Shown: positions 48,806 through 61,601 of the stretch, in pieces
Numbering within the stretch: position 1 is the stretch's first letter
Layout of the letters: each line of letters opens with the position of its first letter
Assembly: GCA_903884235.1 (NCBI GenBank)
Contig: CAISEB010000009.1
Span: 1 to 64,000, forward strand
From: an uncultured Pseudomonadota bacterium
GTDB lineage: Bacteria > Pseudomonadota > Gammaproteobacteria > Steroidobacterales > Steroidobacteraceae
Length of the DNA stretch: 64,000 bases
Reading direction: 5' to 3'
Notes under the pieces: generated by a model
The model's database searches: none
Told to the model about the DNA's origin: nothing
The model's input: the letters and a program-made list of their open reading frames with translations, nothing else
Made by a program: the position numbers and the translations under genes

Positions 48806-49996
48806 CTAGAACGCGTCCCCGGGCACGCGCACCCAGCCTTCCATCAGCACGCGCGCGCTGCGGCTCATGATCGCGCGGGTGACGATCCAGTCCGCGCCGG
48901 ACTGGCGCGCCTCGGCGCCGACCCGGAGTGTCCCGGACGGATGGCCGAAGCGGACGGGGCTCTTCGCGCCGCCGCCCGCGGCGAGGCTGACGAGCGTGCC
49001 GGGGATCGCCGCCGCGGTGCCGATCGCGACCGCCGCGGTGCCCATCATCGCGTGGTGCAGCTTGCCCATCGACAGCGCCCGCACCAGCAGGTCGACGTCC
49101 CCGGCCGCGACCGGCCGGCCGCTCGAGGCGACGTAGTCCTTCGGCGGCGCGACGAACGCGACCTTCGGCGTGTGCTGGCGCTTCGTCGCCTCGCCGAGGT
49201 CCCGGATCAGCCCCATCCGCTGCGCGCCGTGGGCGCGGATCGACTCGAACATCGCGAGCGCCTTCGGATCGCCGTTGATCGCGTCCTGCAGCTCCGTGCC
49301 GTCGTAGCCGATCGCCGCGGCGTCGACGAAGATCGTCGGGATGCCGGCGTTGATCATCGTCGCCCGGAGCGTGCCGACGCCGGGGACCTCGAGGTCGTCG
49401 ACGAGCCGGCCGGTCGGGAACATCGCGCCGCCGGCGCCATCCTCCTCCGCGGCCGGGTCCATGAACTCGAGCTCGACCTCGGCGGCGGGGAACGTGACCC
49501 CGTCGAGCTCGAAGCCGCCGGTCTCCTGCACGGCGCCGGCCGCCATCGGCACGTGCGCGAGGATCGTCTTGCCGATGTTCGCCTGCCAGATGCGCACGAG
49601 CGCGACGCCATCGGCGGGCACGCGCGCCGCATCGACGAGCCCGTTCGAGATCGCGAACGGGCCGACCGCGGCCGACAGGTTGCCGCAGTTGCCGCTCCAG
49701 TCGACGAAGGCCTTGTCGATCGACACCTGGCCGAACAGGTAGTCGACGTCGTGGTCGGGGCGCGCGCTCTTCGCGAGCAGCACGGTCTTGCTGGTGCTCG
49801 AGGTGGCGCCGCCCATGCCGTCGATCTGCTTGGCGTAGGGATCGGGGCTGCCGATCACCCTGAGCAGCAGCGCGTCGCGTGCCGCGCCCGGCACGCGCGC
49901 GCGCTCGGGCAGGTCGTCGACGCGGAAGAAGACGCCCTTGCTGGTGCCGCCACGCATGTACGTGGCGGGAATCCGGATCTGCGGTGCGTGTGCCAT
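48806..49996 (-). CDS. prpF: 2-methylaconitate cis-trans isomerase
   Basis: 396 residues, full length for PrpF, which isomerises the 2-methylaconitate made by AcnD. Signature segments RGGTSKGVFF near residue 15, DWSGNCGNLSAAVGPFAI near 102 with the catalytic Cys, and GKLHHAMMGTAAVAIGTAAAIPGT. Distal gene of the prpBC-acnD-prpF operon, 43 bases after acnD. Confidence 0.95.
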   Translation of the reverse strand: MAHAPQIRIPATYMRGGTSKGVFFRVDDLPERARVPGAARDALLLRVIGSPDPYAKQIDGMGGATSSTSKTVLLAKSARPDHDVDYLFGQVSIDKAFVDWSGNCGNLSAAVGPFAISNGLVDAARVPADGVALVRIWQANIGKTILAHVPMAAGAVQETGGFELDGVTFPAAEVELEFMDPAAEEDGAGGAMFPTGRLVDDLEVPGVGTLRATMINAGIPTIFVDAAAIGYDGTELQDAINGDPKALAMFESIRAHGAQRMGLIRDLGEATKRQHTPKVAFVAPPKDYVASSGRPVAAGDVDLLVRALSMGKLHHAMMGTAAVAIGTAAAIPGTLVSLAAGGGAKSPVRFGHPSGTLRVGAEARQSGADWIVTRAIMSRSARVLMEGWVRVPGDAF

Positions 49997-50039
49997 GCGT
50001 GTCCCGTGGCGCCCGGCGGGCGCGTCAGCGGCGCGGCGG

Positions 50040-52634
<2,595 letters not shown>

Positions 52635-52659
52635 GGCGGGGGACCCGGGGCGTCTGGAA

Positions 52660-53820
52660 TCAGCGTGCGGAGATCGGCACGAACTTGCGCGGCTCGGGAC
52701 CGGTGTAGTTGGCGCTCGGTCGGATGATCTTGCCGTCCTCGCGCTGCTCGATCACGTGCGCCGCCCAGCCGGTCGTGCGCGAGATCACGAACAGCGGCGT
52801 GAACATCGCCGTCGGCACGCCCATCAGGTGGTAGCTGACGGCGCTGTACCAGTCGAGGTTGGGGAACATCTTCTTGATGTCCCACATGGTGGTCTCGAGG
52901 CGCGCGGCGATGTCGAACATGCGCGTATCCCCGGCCGCCTCGGCCAGCTCCCGGGCCACGCCCTTGATGACCTCGTTGCGCGGATCGCCGATCGTGTAGA
53001 CCGGGTGGCCGAAGCCGATGACCACTTCCTTGTTCGCGACGCGCGCGCGGATGTCGGCCTCGGCCTCGTCCGGCGTGCGATAGCGCTTCTGGATCTCGAA
53101 GGCGGCCTCGTTGGCGCCGCCGTGCTTCGGGCCCCTGAGCGCGCCGATCGCGGCGGTGATCGCCGAATACATGTCGGACCCGGTGCCCGCGACGACGCGC
53201 GCGGCGAACGTGCTCGCGTTGAATTCGTGCTCGGCGTAGAGGTTCAGCGAGGTGTGCATCGCGCGCACCCACTTGGCCGGCGGCGCCTTGCCGTGCAGCA
53301 TCGTCAGGAAGTGCCCGCCGATCGAGTCGTCGTCGGTCTCGACGTCGATCTGCCGGCCGTTGTGCGCGAAGTGGTACCAGTAGCAGAGCATCGAGCCGGT
53401 GGAGGCGATCAGCCGGTCGGCGATGTCCCTGGCGCCGGCGACGCCGTGGTCGTCCTTCTCCGGCAGTGCGCAGCCGAGCGCCGAGACGCCGGAGCGCATC
53501 ACGTCCATCGGATGCGAGGCGGCGGGCAGGGATTCGAGCACGTCGCGCACGACGAGCGGCAGGCCCCTGAGCGCCTTCAGCTTGGTCTTGTAGGCGGCAA
53601 GCTCGCTCGTCGTCGGCAGGTGGCCGTGGATCAGCAGGTGCGCGATCTCCTCGAACTGGGAGGCGACCGCGGTCTCGAGGATGTCGTAGCCGCGGTAGTG
53701 CAGGTCGTTGCCGCTGCGCCCGACCGTACAGAGCGCGGTGTTGCCGGCGACGACGCCCGACAGGGCGACGGACTTCTTCGGCTTCGGCGCCGCTGCGGGC
53801 GCTTGGGTCTCGGTGCTCAC
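52660..53820 (-). CDS. prpC: 2-methylcitrate synthase
   Basis: 386 residues. Citrate-synthase fold with [28 protein letters not shown] near the N-terminus, catalytic His in [14 protein letters not shown] and in [16 protein letters not shown]. Condenses propionyl-CoA with oxaloacetate. The operon context (prpB upstream, acnD downstream) separates it from housekeeping citrate synthase. Confidence 0.95.
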   Translation of the reverse strand: MSTETQAPAAAPKPKKSVALSGVVAGNTALCTVGRSGNDLHYRGYDILETAVASQFEEIAHLLIHGHLPTTSELAAYKTKLKALRGLPLVVRDVLESLPAASHPMDVMRSGVSALGCALPEKDDHGVAGARDIADRLIASTGSMLCYWYHFAHNGRQIDVETDDDSIGGHFLTMLHGKAPPAKWVRAMHTSLNLYAEHEFNASTFAARVVAGTGSDMYSAITAAIGALRGPKHGGANEAAFEIQKRYRTPDEAEADIRARVANKEVVIGFGHPVYTIGDPRNEVIKGVARELAEAAGDTRMFDIAARLETTMWDIKKMFPNLDWYSAVSYHLMGVPTAMFTPLFVISRTTGWAAHVIEQREDGKIIRPSANYTGPEPRKFVPISAR

Positions 53821-53853
53821 GGCTCTACCCCCTCTGCTCTGGCGTCGGATGTC

Positions 53854-54735
53854 TTACTTCGAGAACAGGCTGTCCAGCTTCTGCTCGTACTCGTGGTAGC
53901 CGAGCACGTCGTAGAGCTCCATGCGCGTCTGCATCCGGTCGAGCACCGCCTTCTGGGTGCCGGACTTGCGCAGCTCGCCATACACGGCGAGCGCGGCCTG
54001 GCTCATCGCGCGGAACGCCGACAGCGGATACAGCGCGAGGCGGATGCCGGCATCGCCGAGCTCCGTCGTCGTAAAGAGCGGCGTCTTGCCGAACTCGGTG
54101 ATGTTGGCGAGTACCGGGACCGTGACCGCGCGCGTGAACTGGCGGTACTCGTCGAGCGTGTTCAGCGCCTCGGCGAAGATCATGTCGGCGCCGGCCTCGA
54201 CGTAGGCGAGCGCCCGGTCGACCGCCGCCTGCTGGCCTTCGACCGCGTGCGCGTCGGTGCGCGCCATGATCACGAACTCGTCGTCCGTGCGGCCGTCGAC
54301 CGCGGCCTTGATGCGGTCGACCATCTCCTCGGTGGAGACCAGCGCCTTGCCGGGCCGGTGGCCGCAGCGCTTGGCCGCGACCTGGTCCTCGAGGTGCATG
54401 CCGGCGGCGCCGGACTTGATCAGGTCGGTCGTCGTGCGCGCGATGTTGAACGCGGCGCCCCAGCCGGTGTCGGCATCGACGAGCAGCGGCAGGTCGGTGG
54501 CGCCGGTGATGCGGCGCACGTCCTCGCAGACATCGTTGAGCGAGGTGATGCCGAGGTCCGGAAGCCCGAACGAGGCGTTCGCGACGCCGGCGCCGGACAG
54601 GTAGATCGCCTTGAAGCCGGCGCGCTCGGCGAGCAGCGCCGAGTACGCATTGACGGCACCGGCGACCTGCAGCGGCCGCTCTGACTCGAGTGCGGCCCGG
54701 AAACGGCCCCCGGCCGATGTCGGTGAACGGGACAT
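53854..54735 (-). CDS. prpB: 2-methylisocitrate lyase
   Basis: 293 residues, full length. PEP mutase/isocitrate lyase fold with [10 protein letters not shown] (metal site) and [11 protein letters not shown], the active-site loop that distinguishes methylisocitrate lyase. Splits 2-methylisocitrate into pyruvate and succinate. First gene of the operon; no prpR regulator is adjacent. Confidence 0.96.
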   Translation of the reverse strand: MSRSPTSAGGRFRAALESERPLQVAGAVNAYSALLAERAGFKAIYLSGAGVANASFGLPDLGITSLNDVCEDVRRITGATDLPLLVDADTGWGAAFNIARTTTDLIKSGAAGMHLEDQVAAKRCGHRPGKALVSTEEMVDRIKAAVDGRTDDEFVIMARTDAHAVEGQQAAVDRALAYVEAGADMIFAEALNTLDEYRQFTRAVTVPVLANITEFGKTPLFTTTELGDAGIRLALYPLSAFRAMSQAALAVYGELRKSGTQKAVLDRMQTRMELYDVLGYHEYEQKLDSLFSK

Positions 54736-54765
54736 GCGCGTACCCCTCTGCTCGTTGTGCGCCGC

Positions 54766-54771
54766 AGTATA
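54766..54771 (-). promoter_or_regulatory. Possible -10 element of the prp operon
   Basis: TATACT on the minus strand about 30 bases before the prpB ATG. The expected -35 position falls in a GC hairpin without a recognisable TTGACA-like box, so an activator may be needed. Confidence 0.3.
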
Positions 54772-54785
54772 ACCCAGCCCGGGAG

Positions 54786-54806
54786 GCCCGGCGGTGCCCG
54801 CCGGGC
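54786..54806 (-). terminator. GC-rich hairpin between the MBL-fold gene and the prp operon
   Basis: Perfect nine-base arms GCCCGGCGG and CCGCCGGGC around TGC, 17 bases after the MBL-fold stop on the minus strand. It lacks a T tract but is well placed to insulate the prp operon. Confidence 0.45.
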
Positions 54807-54823
54807 GCGCCTTGGTCGATCGT

Positions 54824-55819
54824 TCAGGATCGCCGGCGGGTCAGCCAGGAGAGGACCCCGGCGGCATTCAGGCGGATGTCGTCCCCGAGCACGGCGCGGC
54901 GCTCGGCGTCCCCCTGGCGGTCGCCGTGGTCGTCGAGGCGGGCCCAGTGCCAGGCGGTCATCTCGGCGGTGATCGCCGCGAGGGGATCGGCGTCGCCCGC
55001 CCGGCGCCCGGCGATGGCGACGTACTCCCGGATCGACCGGTGCAGGTCCCGGGCCAGCCGCGCGACCTCCCCGACCCGGCTGTAGTGCGTCAGGAACACG
55101 GCCTCCGGCGCGCAGCCCTCGACCCGGTCGAACGAGGCCTCGAGCTGGTCCGGATCGAACTGCGTCGGGGTCGTCGCCGGCAGCACGAACGGCCGGCCGT
55201 CGACGTCGAGGGCGCGGTACGAGACGCCGAACGTGTCGCCGGTGAACACGACCCGGGCGTCCGGGTCGTGGATCGCGAGATGGTGCAGCGCGTGGCCGGG
55301 CGTATGGACGAACCGGAACCGCCGCCCGGCGAGCGCCAGCTCGCTGCCATCGCCGGCCGGGACGATCCGCTCGACCGGGATCGGCCGGATCGGGCCGTAC
55401 AGCCGGTCGTAGAGCGCATCGCCGTAGACCTCGCGGGTGGCCGCCTCGAGCTTGCGCGGGTCGGCGAGGTGGGCGGCGCCCCGCGGGTGCACGACGGCAC
55501 GGGCCCGGGGCAGCGCCTCGAGCAGGGTGCCGGCACCGCCGGCGTGGTCGAGGTGCACATGCGTCAGGAAGACCCAGTCGACCGCCTCGCGCGCGAGCCC
55601 CTTCGCCTCGAGCGCCGCGAGCAGGTGCGGGACCGACCGGGTCGTGCCCGTGTCGACGAACGCCGCGCGCCCGCCGTGGACGATCAGGTGGCTGGCGTCG
55701 AGCTCGGGACGCACGTAGTGGGTATCGATCGCCGAGATGCCCGCCTCGAAATCACGGACCCCGCAGACGACGAGGCCGGCTTGCGCCGGCCCCGGATCGT
55801 GCGCCGAATCCGCGCCCAC
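54824..55819 (-). CDS. MBL fold metallo-hydrolase
   Basis: 331 residues. Metal site [20 protein letters not shown] near residue 85, [12 protein letters not shown] near 172 and [13 protein letters not shown] near 193. The N-terminal segment [21 protein letters not shown] is typical of a hydrolase subgroup related to glyoxalase II and alkyl sulfatase-like enzymes. Substrate unknown. It starts three bases after the cytochrome c4 stop, so the two are co-transcribed; a redox-linked or thioester role is only speculation. Confidence 0.85.
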   Translation of the reverse strand: MGADSAHDPGPAQAGLVVCGVRDFEAGISAIDTHYVRPELDASHLIVHGGRAAFVDTGTTRSVPHLLAALEAKGLAREAVDWVFLTHVHLDHAGGAGTLLEALPRARAVVHPRGAAHLADPRKLEAATREVYGDALYDRLYGPIRPIPVERIVPAGDGSELALAGRRFRFVHTPGHALHHLAIHDPDARVVFTGDTFGVSYRALDVDGRPFVLPATTPTQFDPDQLEASFDRVEGCAPEAVFLTHYSRVGEVARLARDLHRSIREYVAIAGRRAGDADPLAAITAEMTAWHWARLDDHGDRQGDAERRAVLGDDIRLNAAGVLSWLTRRRS

Positions 55820-55822
55820 GGC

Positions 55823-56461
55823 TCAGCGGGCCGAGGCGGTCTTCTGCGGCAGCGGCACCCACAGCGACGGCGACTGCTGCGAGAAGTACAGCGCCAGCGC
55901 ATGGATGTCCTCATCCTTCAACGCCGCAGCCATCGGCGCCATCACGGCGTTCTGGCGCTTGCCCGAGCGGTACGCCTTCAGCGCCTGCTCGATGTAGTCG
56001 GCGTGCTGGCCGGCGAGGGTCGGGAAGTCGCCGGTGATGCCGACGCCGTCCGGGCCGTGGCAGGCGGCGCAGGTCGCAGCGGCGGCCGGCGCGGTGCCGG
56101 TGGCCTTGCCCGAGGACGCGACCGGGGTCGTCGTCGCGAAGTACGCGGCGACGTCGCGGATGTCCTGCTCGGTCACGCTCGAGGCCTGGCCGCGCATCGT
56201 CGGATGCGGGCGGGCGCCGCCGCGGTACTCGGTCAGCGCCGAGACGAGGTACCCCTCGTGCTGGCCGCCGAGCTTCGGCACGCGGTAGTTCGGGTAGGCG
56301 TTCCGGTAGTCGGGGATGCCGTGGCAGCCGAGGCAGGTGTAGGCCACCTTCTGGCCGCGGGCCCGGTCACCGGCCGGCGTGTCCGCCTGGACCGCCGTGG
56401 ACAGACCGAGCGCGCAGCACGCGAGCGCGAACACCGAACGAGTCACCGTGATGAATCCCAT
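55823..56461 (-). CDS. Dihaem cytochrome c4-type protein
   Basis: 212 residues with a signal peptide (SVFALACCALGLSTAVQA). Two class I cytochrome c domains: CLGCHGIP (about residue 43) with its distal Met in PTMRGQASSVTEQDIRDVAAYFA, and CAACHGPDGVG (about residue 133) with VMAPMAAALKDEDIHALALYF. Periplasmic electron carrier between the bc1 complex and terminal oxidases or other acceptors. It could also feed the Mtr-like conduit, which is inference. GGAG lies four to five bases before ATG 56461. Confidence 0.9.
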   Translation of the reverse strand: MGFITVTRSVFALACCALGLSTAVQADTPAGDRARGQKVAYTCLGCHGIPDYRNAYPNYRVPKLGGQHEGYLVSALTEYRGGARPHPTMRGQASSVTEQDIRDVAAYFATTTPVASSGKATGTAPAAAATCAACHGPDGVGITGDFPTLAGQHADYIEQALKAYRSGKRQNAVMAPMAAALKDEDIHALALYFSQQSPSLWVPLPQKTASAR

Positions 56462-56537
56462 ACCACTCCGCCTGCCGCGATCGGCTTGTTCCTGACGCAA
56501 TTCGAAGCCCGCGCATGGTACGGATGCGCCCCGGAAA

Positions 56538-56555
56538 ATTCCACAATCGTGGAAT
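56538..56555. promoter_or_regulatory. Palindrome upstream of the cytochrome c4-type gene
   Basis: Perfect arms ATTCCAC and GTGGAAT around AATC, about 77 bases before the cytochrome start. This A/T-richer patch within very GC-rich DNA is a likely operator or promoter element. The surrounding 231 bases (56462-56692) hold no gene. Confidence 0.45.
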
Positions 56556-56692
56556 CCCGGCGCCGCACCCCCGGGCCGCCCCCAGGCCCCGCGCCCGGAT
56601 CGGGCGCCGAGCCCCGGCCGGTCCCCGGGGCGACCGGAAATCCGAGCAGGCGCAGGCGGTTGCGCGGGGCGCGGGCGCCGCCGCCGCGCGGG

Positions 56693-57619
56693 TCAGTTGC
56701 TCAGGCGCCAGGTCCATTTCATGCGCTGCCAGGACGCGACCGGCTGGCCCTCGCGCCGCTGCGGCTCGAACTCCGCCACGGCACCGATGCAGCCGGCGGC
56801 GGCGACATCGAGTGCCGGGAAGCCGCTCGAGCTGTCCACGAGCACGCTGCCAATGCGCCCGGTCGCGAGCACGTAGACGAGGAGCACGACACTGCCCTCC
56901 TCGTTCAGCCGCCGTGACGTCACCGGGTAGAATGATTCGCAGGCGCTGCCGAGCGAGGCGCCGTTGCGCACGCGGGCGCGCTCGATCGGCGTTCCGGGCG
57001 CGGTGCCCGCCGCCGCTGGCGCCGGGGCGGCGGCCCCGGCCGGCTGCGGCGGCAGCGGCCCGACATCGGCGCGCAGCATCATGCCGAGTTCGTCGTACAG
57101 CGGCCGCGCGAAGCGCTGTCCCCACTGCACGAACGCGAGGTACGCCTCCGCGTCGACGGCACGACGCGCGGCCTCGGCGTGGCGCCCGGCCGGCGAGTCG
57201 AGGTACGCGCGCAGCTGCTCGAACTCCCGCGGCAGCGGCGCCTTCGCGAGTTCCGTGCGCAGGCGCTCGCCGTAGTGCGCGAGCGGCCCGCCCTCGCCGC
57301 CGAGCGCATCGCGCACGCGCTTGTCGCAGGCGGCGCGCAGCTCCGGTGCGGTCGCCTCGAGGTGGCGGCGGTACTCGGCGAGCGGCTCCGTGCCGAGGTC
57401 GGGGCGCTCCTTGTGCACGCGCGCGACGTCGAAGTCGATGAGCGACTGGACGGTGCACAGCTTGTCGACGATCGAGGTCGCGTAGGCCTCGGTGAGCGTG
57501 CGCGTCGCCGCCTCGAGCGGCGCGGCCGTCGCCGCGGGCGCGGCCGCCGGGACCGCGGGCGCGGCCAGCGGCAGCGCAAGCCCGAGCGCGAGCGCGTACT
57601 GGCGCGGGACGCTGTTCAT
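56693..57619 (-). CDS. TonB C-terminal-domain protein, secreted
   Basis: 308 residues. The signal-like N-terminus [20 protein letters not shown] is followed by a helical domain (residues about 45-200) and an Ala/Pro-rich linker. The final 85 residues form a TonB-like domain ([44 protein letters not shown]). Unlike TonB it has no clear uncleaved membrane anchor and no ExbB/ExbD genes nearby, so it may be a periplasmic protein that borrowed this domain. The start codon overlaps the mnmG stop by four bases. Confidence 0.72.
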   Translation of the reverse strand: MNSVPRQYALALGLALPLAAPAVPAAAPAATAAPLEAATRTLTEAYATSIVDKLCTVQSLIDFDVARVHKERPDLGTEPLAEYRRHLEATAPELRAACDKRVRDALGGEGGPLAHYGERLRTELAKAPLPREFEQLRAYLDSPAGRHAEAARRAVDAEAYLAFVQWGQRFARPLYDELGMMLRADVGPLPPQPAGAAAPAPAAAGTAPGTPIERARVRNGASLGSACESFYPVTSRRLNEEGSVVLLVYVLATGRIGSVLVDSSSGFPALDVAAAGCIGAVAEFEPQRREGQPVASWQRMKWTWRLSN

Positions 57620-59352
57620 CCGGTCCGGCCGAGGCGCTTCAGGTGCACGAGCAGCAGCGACACCGCCGCCGGCGTCAGTCCCGGGATGCGCGCGGCCTGG
57701 CCGAGCGTGCCGGGCCGGACCTCGGCGAGGCGCTCGCGCACCTCGTTGGAGAGCCCGCGCACGGCGTCGTAGTCGAGATCCACCGGCAGCGCGCGCGACT
57801 CGCTGCGCGCGAGGCGCGCGACCTCGGCCTCCTGGCGCGCGAGGTAGCCGTGGTACTTCGCCTCGACCGCGATCGCGAGCGCGACCTGCGCGCCGAGGCG
57901 CGCGTCGGCGCCCTCCGGCGCGCCGCCCGCGGCGATCGCGGCGCGCTTCGCCTCGTGGAACGCGAAGCGCGCGTCGTCGACGAGGCCGAGCGTGCGGCCG
58001 ACCGGCGTCAGGCGCTCGTCGGCATTGTCCTCGCGCAGGCTGAGGCGGTACTCGGCGCGGCTCGTGAACATCCGGTAGGGCTCGGGCGCGCCGCGGGTGA
58101 CGAGGTCGTCGAGCATGACGCCGATGTAGGCCTCGGCGCGGCGCGGCGCCCAGCCGCCCTGCCCCTGCGCCGCGCGCGCCGCGTTCAGGCCCGCGACGAG
58201 GCCCTGCGCCGCGGCCTCCTCGTAGCCGGTCGTGCCGTTGACCTGGCCGGCGAGGTACAGGCCCGGCAGCGCCTTCGCCTGCAGCGTCACCTCGAGGTCG
58301 CGCGGGTCGAAGAAGTCGTACTCGATCGCGTAGCCCGGCCGGGTCAGGTGGGCGCGCTCGAAGCCACGGATGCTCTGCACCATCGCCACCTGCACGTCGT
58401 AGGGCAGGCTCGTCGAGATGCCGTTCGGGTACAGCTCGTGGGTCTCGAGGCCCTCCGGCTCGACGAAGACCTGATGGCCGGTGCGCGCGGCGAAGCGCAC
58501 CACCTTGTCCTCGATCGAGGGACAGTAGCGCGGGCCGCGCCCCTCGATGAGGCCGGTGTACATCGGCGAGCGGTCGGCGGCGGCGCGGATCAGCTCGTGC
58601 GTGCGCTCGTTGGTCGAGGTCACGTGGCACGGCACCTGGCGCGGATGGTCGGCGGCGGTGCCGAGGTAGGACAGCACCGGCAGCGGATCGTCGCTCGGCT
58701 GCGGCACCATCACCGAGAAGTCCACGCTGCGCCCGTCGATGCGCGGCGGCGTGCCGGTCTTCAGCCGCCCGACGCGCGGCAGCAGCTCGCGCAGCCGGGC
58801 AGCGAGCCGGTTCGAGGCGGGATCGCCGGCGCGACCGCCACTCGTCTGCTCAAGCCCGACGTGGATGCGACCGGCGAGGAACGTGCCGGCGGTCAGCACC
58901 AGCGCGCGCGCGCCGAAGCGCACGCCGGTCGCGGTCACGGCACCGACGATGCGGCCCTGCTCGATCGCGAGGTCGGCGATCTCGGCCTGGAAGATCGCGA
59001 GCCCCGGCTGGTTCTCGACGAGCAGGCGGATCGCGCGCCGGTAGAGCGCCCGGTCCGCCTGCGCCCGGGTCGCGCGCACCGCCGGGCCCTTGCTCGCGTT
59101 CAGCACCCGCAGCTGGATCGCCGCGCGGTCGGCGGCGATCGCCATCGCGCCGCCGAGCGCGTCGATCTCGCGCACCAGGTGGCTCTTGCCGATGCCGCCG
59201 ATCGCCGGGTTGCAGCTCATCGCGCCGAGCGTCTCGATGCTCTGCGTGACGAGCAGCGTGCGCGCGCCGGCCCGGGCCGCGGCGAGCGCCGCCTCGGTAC
59301 CCGCATGGCCGCCACCGACGACCAGCACGTCGTAGTCCTGTGCGTTCTGCAT
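57616..59352 (-). CDS. mnmG: tRNA uridine-5-carboxymethylaminomethyl(34) synthesis enzyme MnmG, shortened
   Basis: 578 residues, about 50 fewer than the usual 629. FAD-binding [19 protein letters not shown] at the N-terminus, [58 protein letters not shown] and the C-terminal domain ending [20 protein letters not shown] are all present. The missing part lies between FHEAKRAAI (about residue 475) and [15 protein letters not shown], in the helical region before the MnmE-contacting C-terminal domain. With MnmE it modifies U34 of tRNAs. Both flanks are in the same frame, so it is a compact in-frame variant, not a frameshift. Confidence 0.94.
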   Translation of the reverse strand: MQNAQDYDVLVVGGGHAGTEAALAAARAGARTLLVTQSIETLGAMSCNPAIGGIGKSHLVREIDALGGAMAIAADRAAIQLRVLNASKGPAVRATRAQADRALYRRAIRLLVENQPGLAIFQAEIADLAIEQGRIVGAVTATGVRFGARALVLTAGTFLAGRIHVGLEQTSGGRAGDPASNRLAARLRELLPRVGRLKTGTPPRIDGRSVDFSVMVPQPSDDPLPVLSYLGTAADHPRQVPCHVTSTNERTHELIRAAADRSPMYTGLIEGRGPRYCPSIEDKVVRFAARTGHQVFVEPEGLETHELYPNGISTSLPYDVQVAMVQSIRGFERAHLTRPGYAIEYDFFDPRDLEVTLQAKALPGLYLAGQVNGTTGYEEAAAQGLVAGLNAARAAQGQGGWAPRRAEAYIGVMLDDLVTRGAPEPYRMFTSRAEYRLSLREDNADERLTPVGRTLGLVDDARFAFHEAKRAAIAAGGAPEGADARLGAQVALAIAVEAKYHGYLARQEAEVARLARSESRALPVDLDYDAVRGLSNEVRERLAEVRPGTLGQAARIPGLTPAAVSLLLVHLKRLGRTG

Positions 59353-59406
59353 CGGGGGATTTTAGCGTCTCTGGCGCCCGGGCGGGCCGCGTTGGACAAT
59401 GTGCGG

Positions 59407-60876
59407 ATGCACCGACTGCACGCCCTGGTCTGGCTCTCGATCGCGCTGTTCGCGCCGGGCCCGGCGGCGCGGGCGGCGGCGGTCCAGGACGCCCTGCCGC
59501 TCGCGGACTGCCGCCTCGAGCACCCGGCGGGGACGGGCTCGGTGGCCGCGCGCTGCGGGCACCTGTCCGTGCCGGAGGACCCGGCCGCGCCAGGGGGGAC
59601 GCGGATCACGCTCGCGGTCGCCGTGGTGCCGGCCCTCGATCGCAGCACGGCGCTCGAGCCCGTGTTCATCGTCGCCGGTGGTCCCGGCCAGGCGGCGAGC
59701 GACTTCTACGCCGCCTACGCCGGCGCCTTCGCCCGGGTGCTGCGCCGGCACGATCTCGTGCTCGTCGACCAGCGCGGCACGGGGCGCTCGAATCGCCTCG
59801 GCTGCGAGGTCCCGGCCGACGTCGAGATCAACACGCCCTCGGCCGCCCGCCTCACCGAGATCGCGACGGCGTGTCGCCATGCCCTGCCCGGGCGGCCCGA
59901 GTACTACACGACGAGCGTCGCGGTGCGCGACCTCGACCTCGTGCGAGGCGCGCTCGGCGCGCCGCGCATCAGCCTGTACGGCGTCTCCTACGGCACGCGC
60001 GTGGTCGAGCACTACGTGCGCCGCCACGCGGCGCACGTGCGTGCGGTCGTGCTCGACGGCGCGCTGCCGCCGGACGAGAGCCCGGAGCCCGCGGTCACCG
60101 ACCACGCGGTTCGCGCCCTCGGGCTCGCGTTCGCGCGCTGCCACGCGGACCCGGCGTGCACACGGGCATTCCCGGATCCGGCCGGGCAGTTCGAGCGCCT
60201 GCGAGCTGCACTCGCGCTGCACCCCGCGCACGTGCGCGTGCCGGACCCCACGAGCGGCCTGCCGCGGGAGCTCGACATCGACGCGACGGCGCTCGCCGGC
60301 ACCGTGCGCATGGCCGGCTACTCGACCGCGACGGTCGCGCTGCTGCCGTACGTGCTCGATCGCGCGAGCCGGGGCGAGTACGCCCCGCTCGCCGCGCAGC
60401 TGCTCGGCTTCGGCTCGCACCTCGAGCGGCAGCTCGCCTACGGCATGAACCTCGCGGTGAGCTGCAGCGAGGACCTGCCGCACGTCACGCCGGCCGACCG
60501 CGCGCGCGCCGCCGGGTCCTACCTCGGCCGGGCGCAGTTCGACCTCCTGGATGCGATGTGTGCCGGCTGGCCGGCCGGACTCGTCGACGCGGACCTGTAC
60601 GCGCCGCTCGCCGCCCCGGTCGCGGCGCTGGTGCTGTCCGGCGAGCTCGATCCGGTGACGCCGCCCGCGTTCGGCGCGCGCGCCGCGGCGGCGTTCGCGG
60701 ATGCGCGCCACGTCGTCGTCCCGGGGCAGGCCCACGGCCAGCTCGCGGTCGGCTGCGCACCGCGGCTGATCGCCGCGTTCCTCGCCGCCGGCACCGCGCG
60801 CGGCCTCGATGCGACCTGCCTCGAGCACGCCGCCCCGGTCCCGTTCGTGCTCGGGCCGTCGGGTCCGGCGCCATGA
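59407..60876 (+). CDS. Secreted alpha/beta hydrolase (S33 / TAP-like family)
   Basis: 489 residues with a signal peptide (LVWLSIALFAPGPAARAAA). Catalytic Ser in LYGVSYGTRVVEHYVRR near residue 201, Asp in LVLSGELDPVTPP near 417, His in PGQAHGQL near 444; the oxyanion loop is FIVAGGPGQAA and VDQRGTGRS. It resembles the tripeptidyl aminopeptidase/proline iminopeptidase group. The stop overlaps the start of the ABC ATPase gene (ATGA), so hydrolase and exporter are translated together. Divergent from mnmG. GTG 59401 is an alternative start. Confidence 0.87.
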   Translation: MHRLHALVWLSIALFAPGPAARAAAVQDALPLADCRLEHPAGTGSVAARCGHLSVPEDPAAPGGTRITLAVAVVPALDRSTALEPVFIVAGGPGQAASDFYAAYAGAFARVLRRHDLVLVDQRGTGRSNRLGCEVPADVEINTPSAARLTEIATACRHALPGRPEYYTTSVAVRDLDLVRGALGAPRISLYGVSYGTRVVEHYVRRHAAHVRAVVLDGALPPDESPEPAVTDHAVRALGLAFARCHADPACTRAFPDPAGQFERLRAALALHPAHVRVPDPTSGLPRELDIDATALAGTVRMAGYSTATVALLPYVLDRASRGEYAPLAAQLLGFGSHLERQLAYGMNLAVSCSEDLPHVTPADRARAAGSYLGRAQFDLLDAMCAGWPAGLVDADLYAPLAAPVAALVLSGELDPVTPPAFGARAAAAFADARHVVVPGQAHGQLAVGCAPRLIAAFLAAGTARGLDATCLEHAAPVPFVLGPSGPAP

Positions 60877-61601
60877 TCCGCCTCGACTCACTCGAGAAGC
60901 GGTTCGGCGACGTCGTCGCGGTGGACGACATCAGCCTCGACGCCCCCGATGGCCGCGTGACCGGCCTGCTCGGCCCGAACGGCGCCGGCAAGAGCACGAC
61001 GCTGCGGCTCGTGTATGGCGTGCAGCGCCCGGACGGCGGGCGCGCGCTCGTCGACGGCATCGACGTCGCGTCCGACCGGCAGCGGGCGCTGGCGCGGCTC
61101 GGCGTGCTGCCGCACAACGCCGGCCTCTATCCGCACCTCAGCGCGCGCGAGAACATCCGCTACTACGGCGAGCTGCAGGGACTCCGTGGCGTGGCACTCG
61201 AGCGGCGCATCGACGTGCTCGCCGAGCTCCTCGAGCTCGGGCCGCTGCTCGCGCGCCGCACCAAGGGGTTCTCGCAGGGCGAGCGCGTCAAGGTGTCGCT
61301 CGCCCGCGCGCTCGTCCACGAGCCGCGCAACCTCGTGCTCGACGAGCCGACCTCCGGGCTCGACGTGCTCGCGACGCGCAACGTGCGCGAGCTGGTGCGG
61401 CGCCTGCGCGACGCGGGCCACTGCATCCTGTTCACCAGCCACGTGATGCAGGAGGTCGCGGCGCTGTGCGATGACATCGCGATCGTGGCGCGCGGCCGGA
61501 TCGTCGCGCGGGGCACGCCCGCCGAGCTCGCCGCGACCGCGCCGGGCGGCTCGCTCGAGGACGCCTTCGTCGCGGCACTGTCCGCCGGGGCGGCGCCATG
61601 A
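60873..61601 (+). CDS. ABC transporter ATP-binding protein (NatA-like)
   Basis: 242 residues. Walker A GPNGAGKST at about residues 34-42, signature region FSQGERVKVSLARAL with SQGE instead of SGGQ, Walker B NLVLDEPTSGLD and switch His in CILFTSHVMQE. ATPase of an ABC-2 exporter of the sodium or drug export NatAB type. Overlaps the hydrolase upstream and the permease downstream by four bases each. Confidence 0.9.
   Translation: MIRLDSLEKRFGDVVAVDDISLDAPDGRVTGLLGPNGAGKSTTLRLVYGVQRPDGGRALVDGIDVASDRQRALARLGVLPHNAGLYPHLSARENIRYYGELQGLRGVALERRIDVLAELLELGPLLARRTKGFSQGERVKVSLARALVHEPRNLVLDEPTSGLDVLATRNVRELVRRLRDAGHCILFTSHVMQEVAALCDDIAIVARGRIVARGTPAELAATAPGGSLEDAFVAALSAGAAP

Noticed and set aside
59353-59406. 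Replication origin next to mnmG
   Set aside because: The 54-base divergent gap has no DnaA boxes or AT-rich unwinding region.
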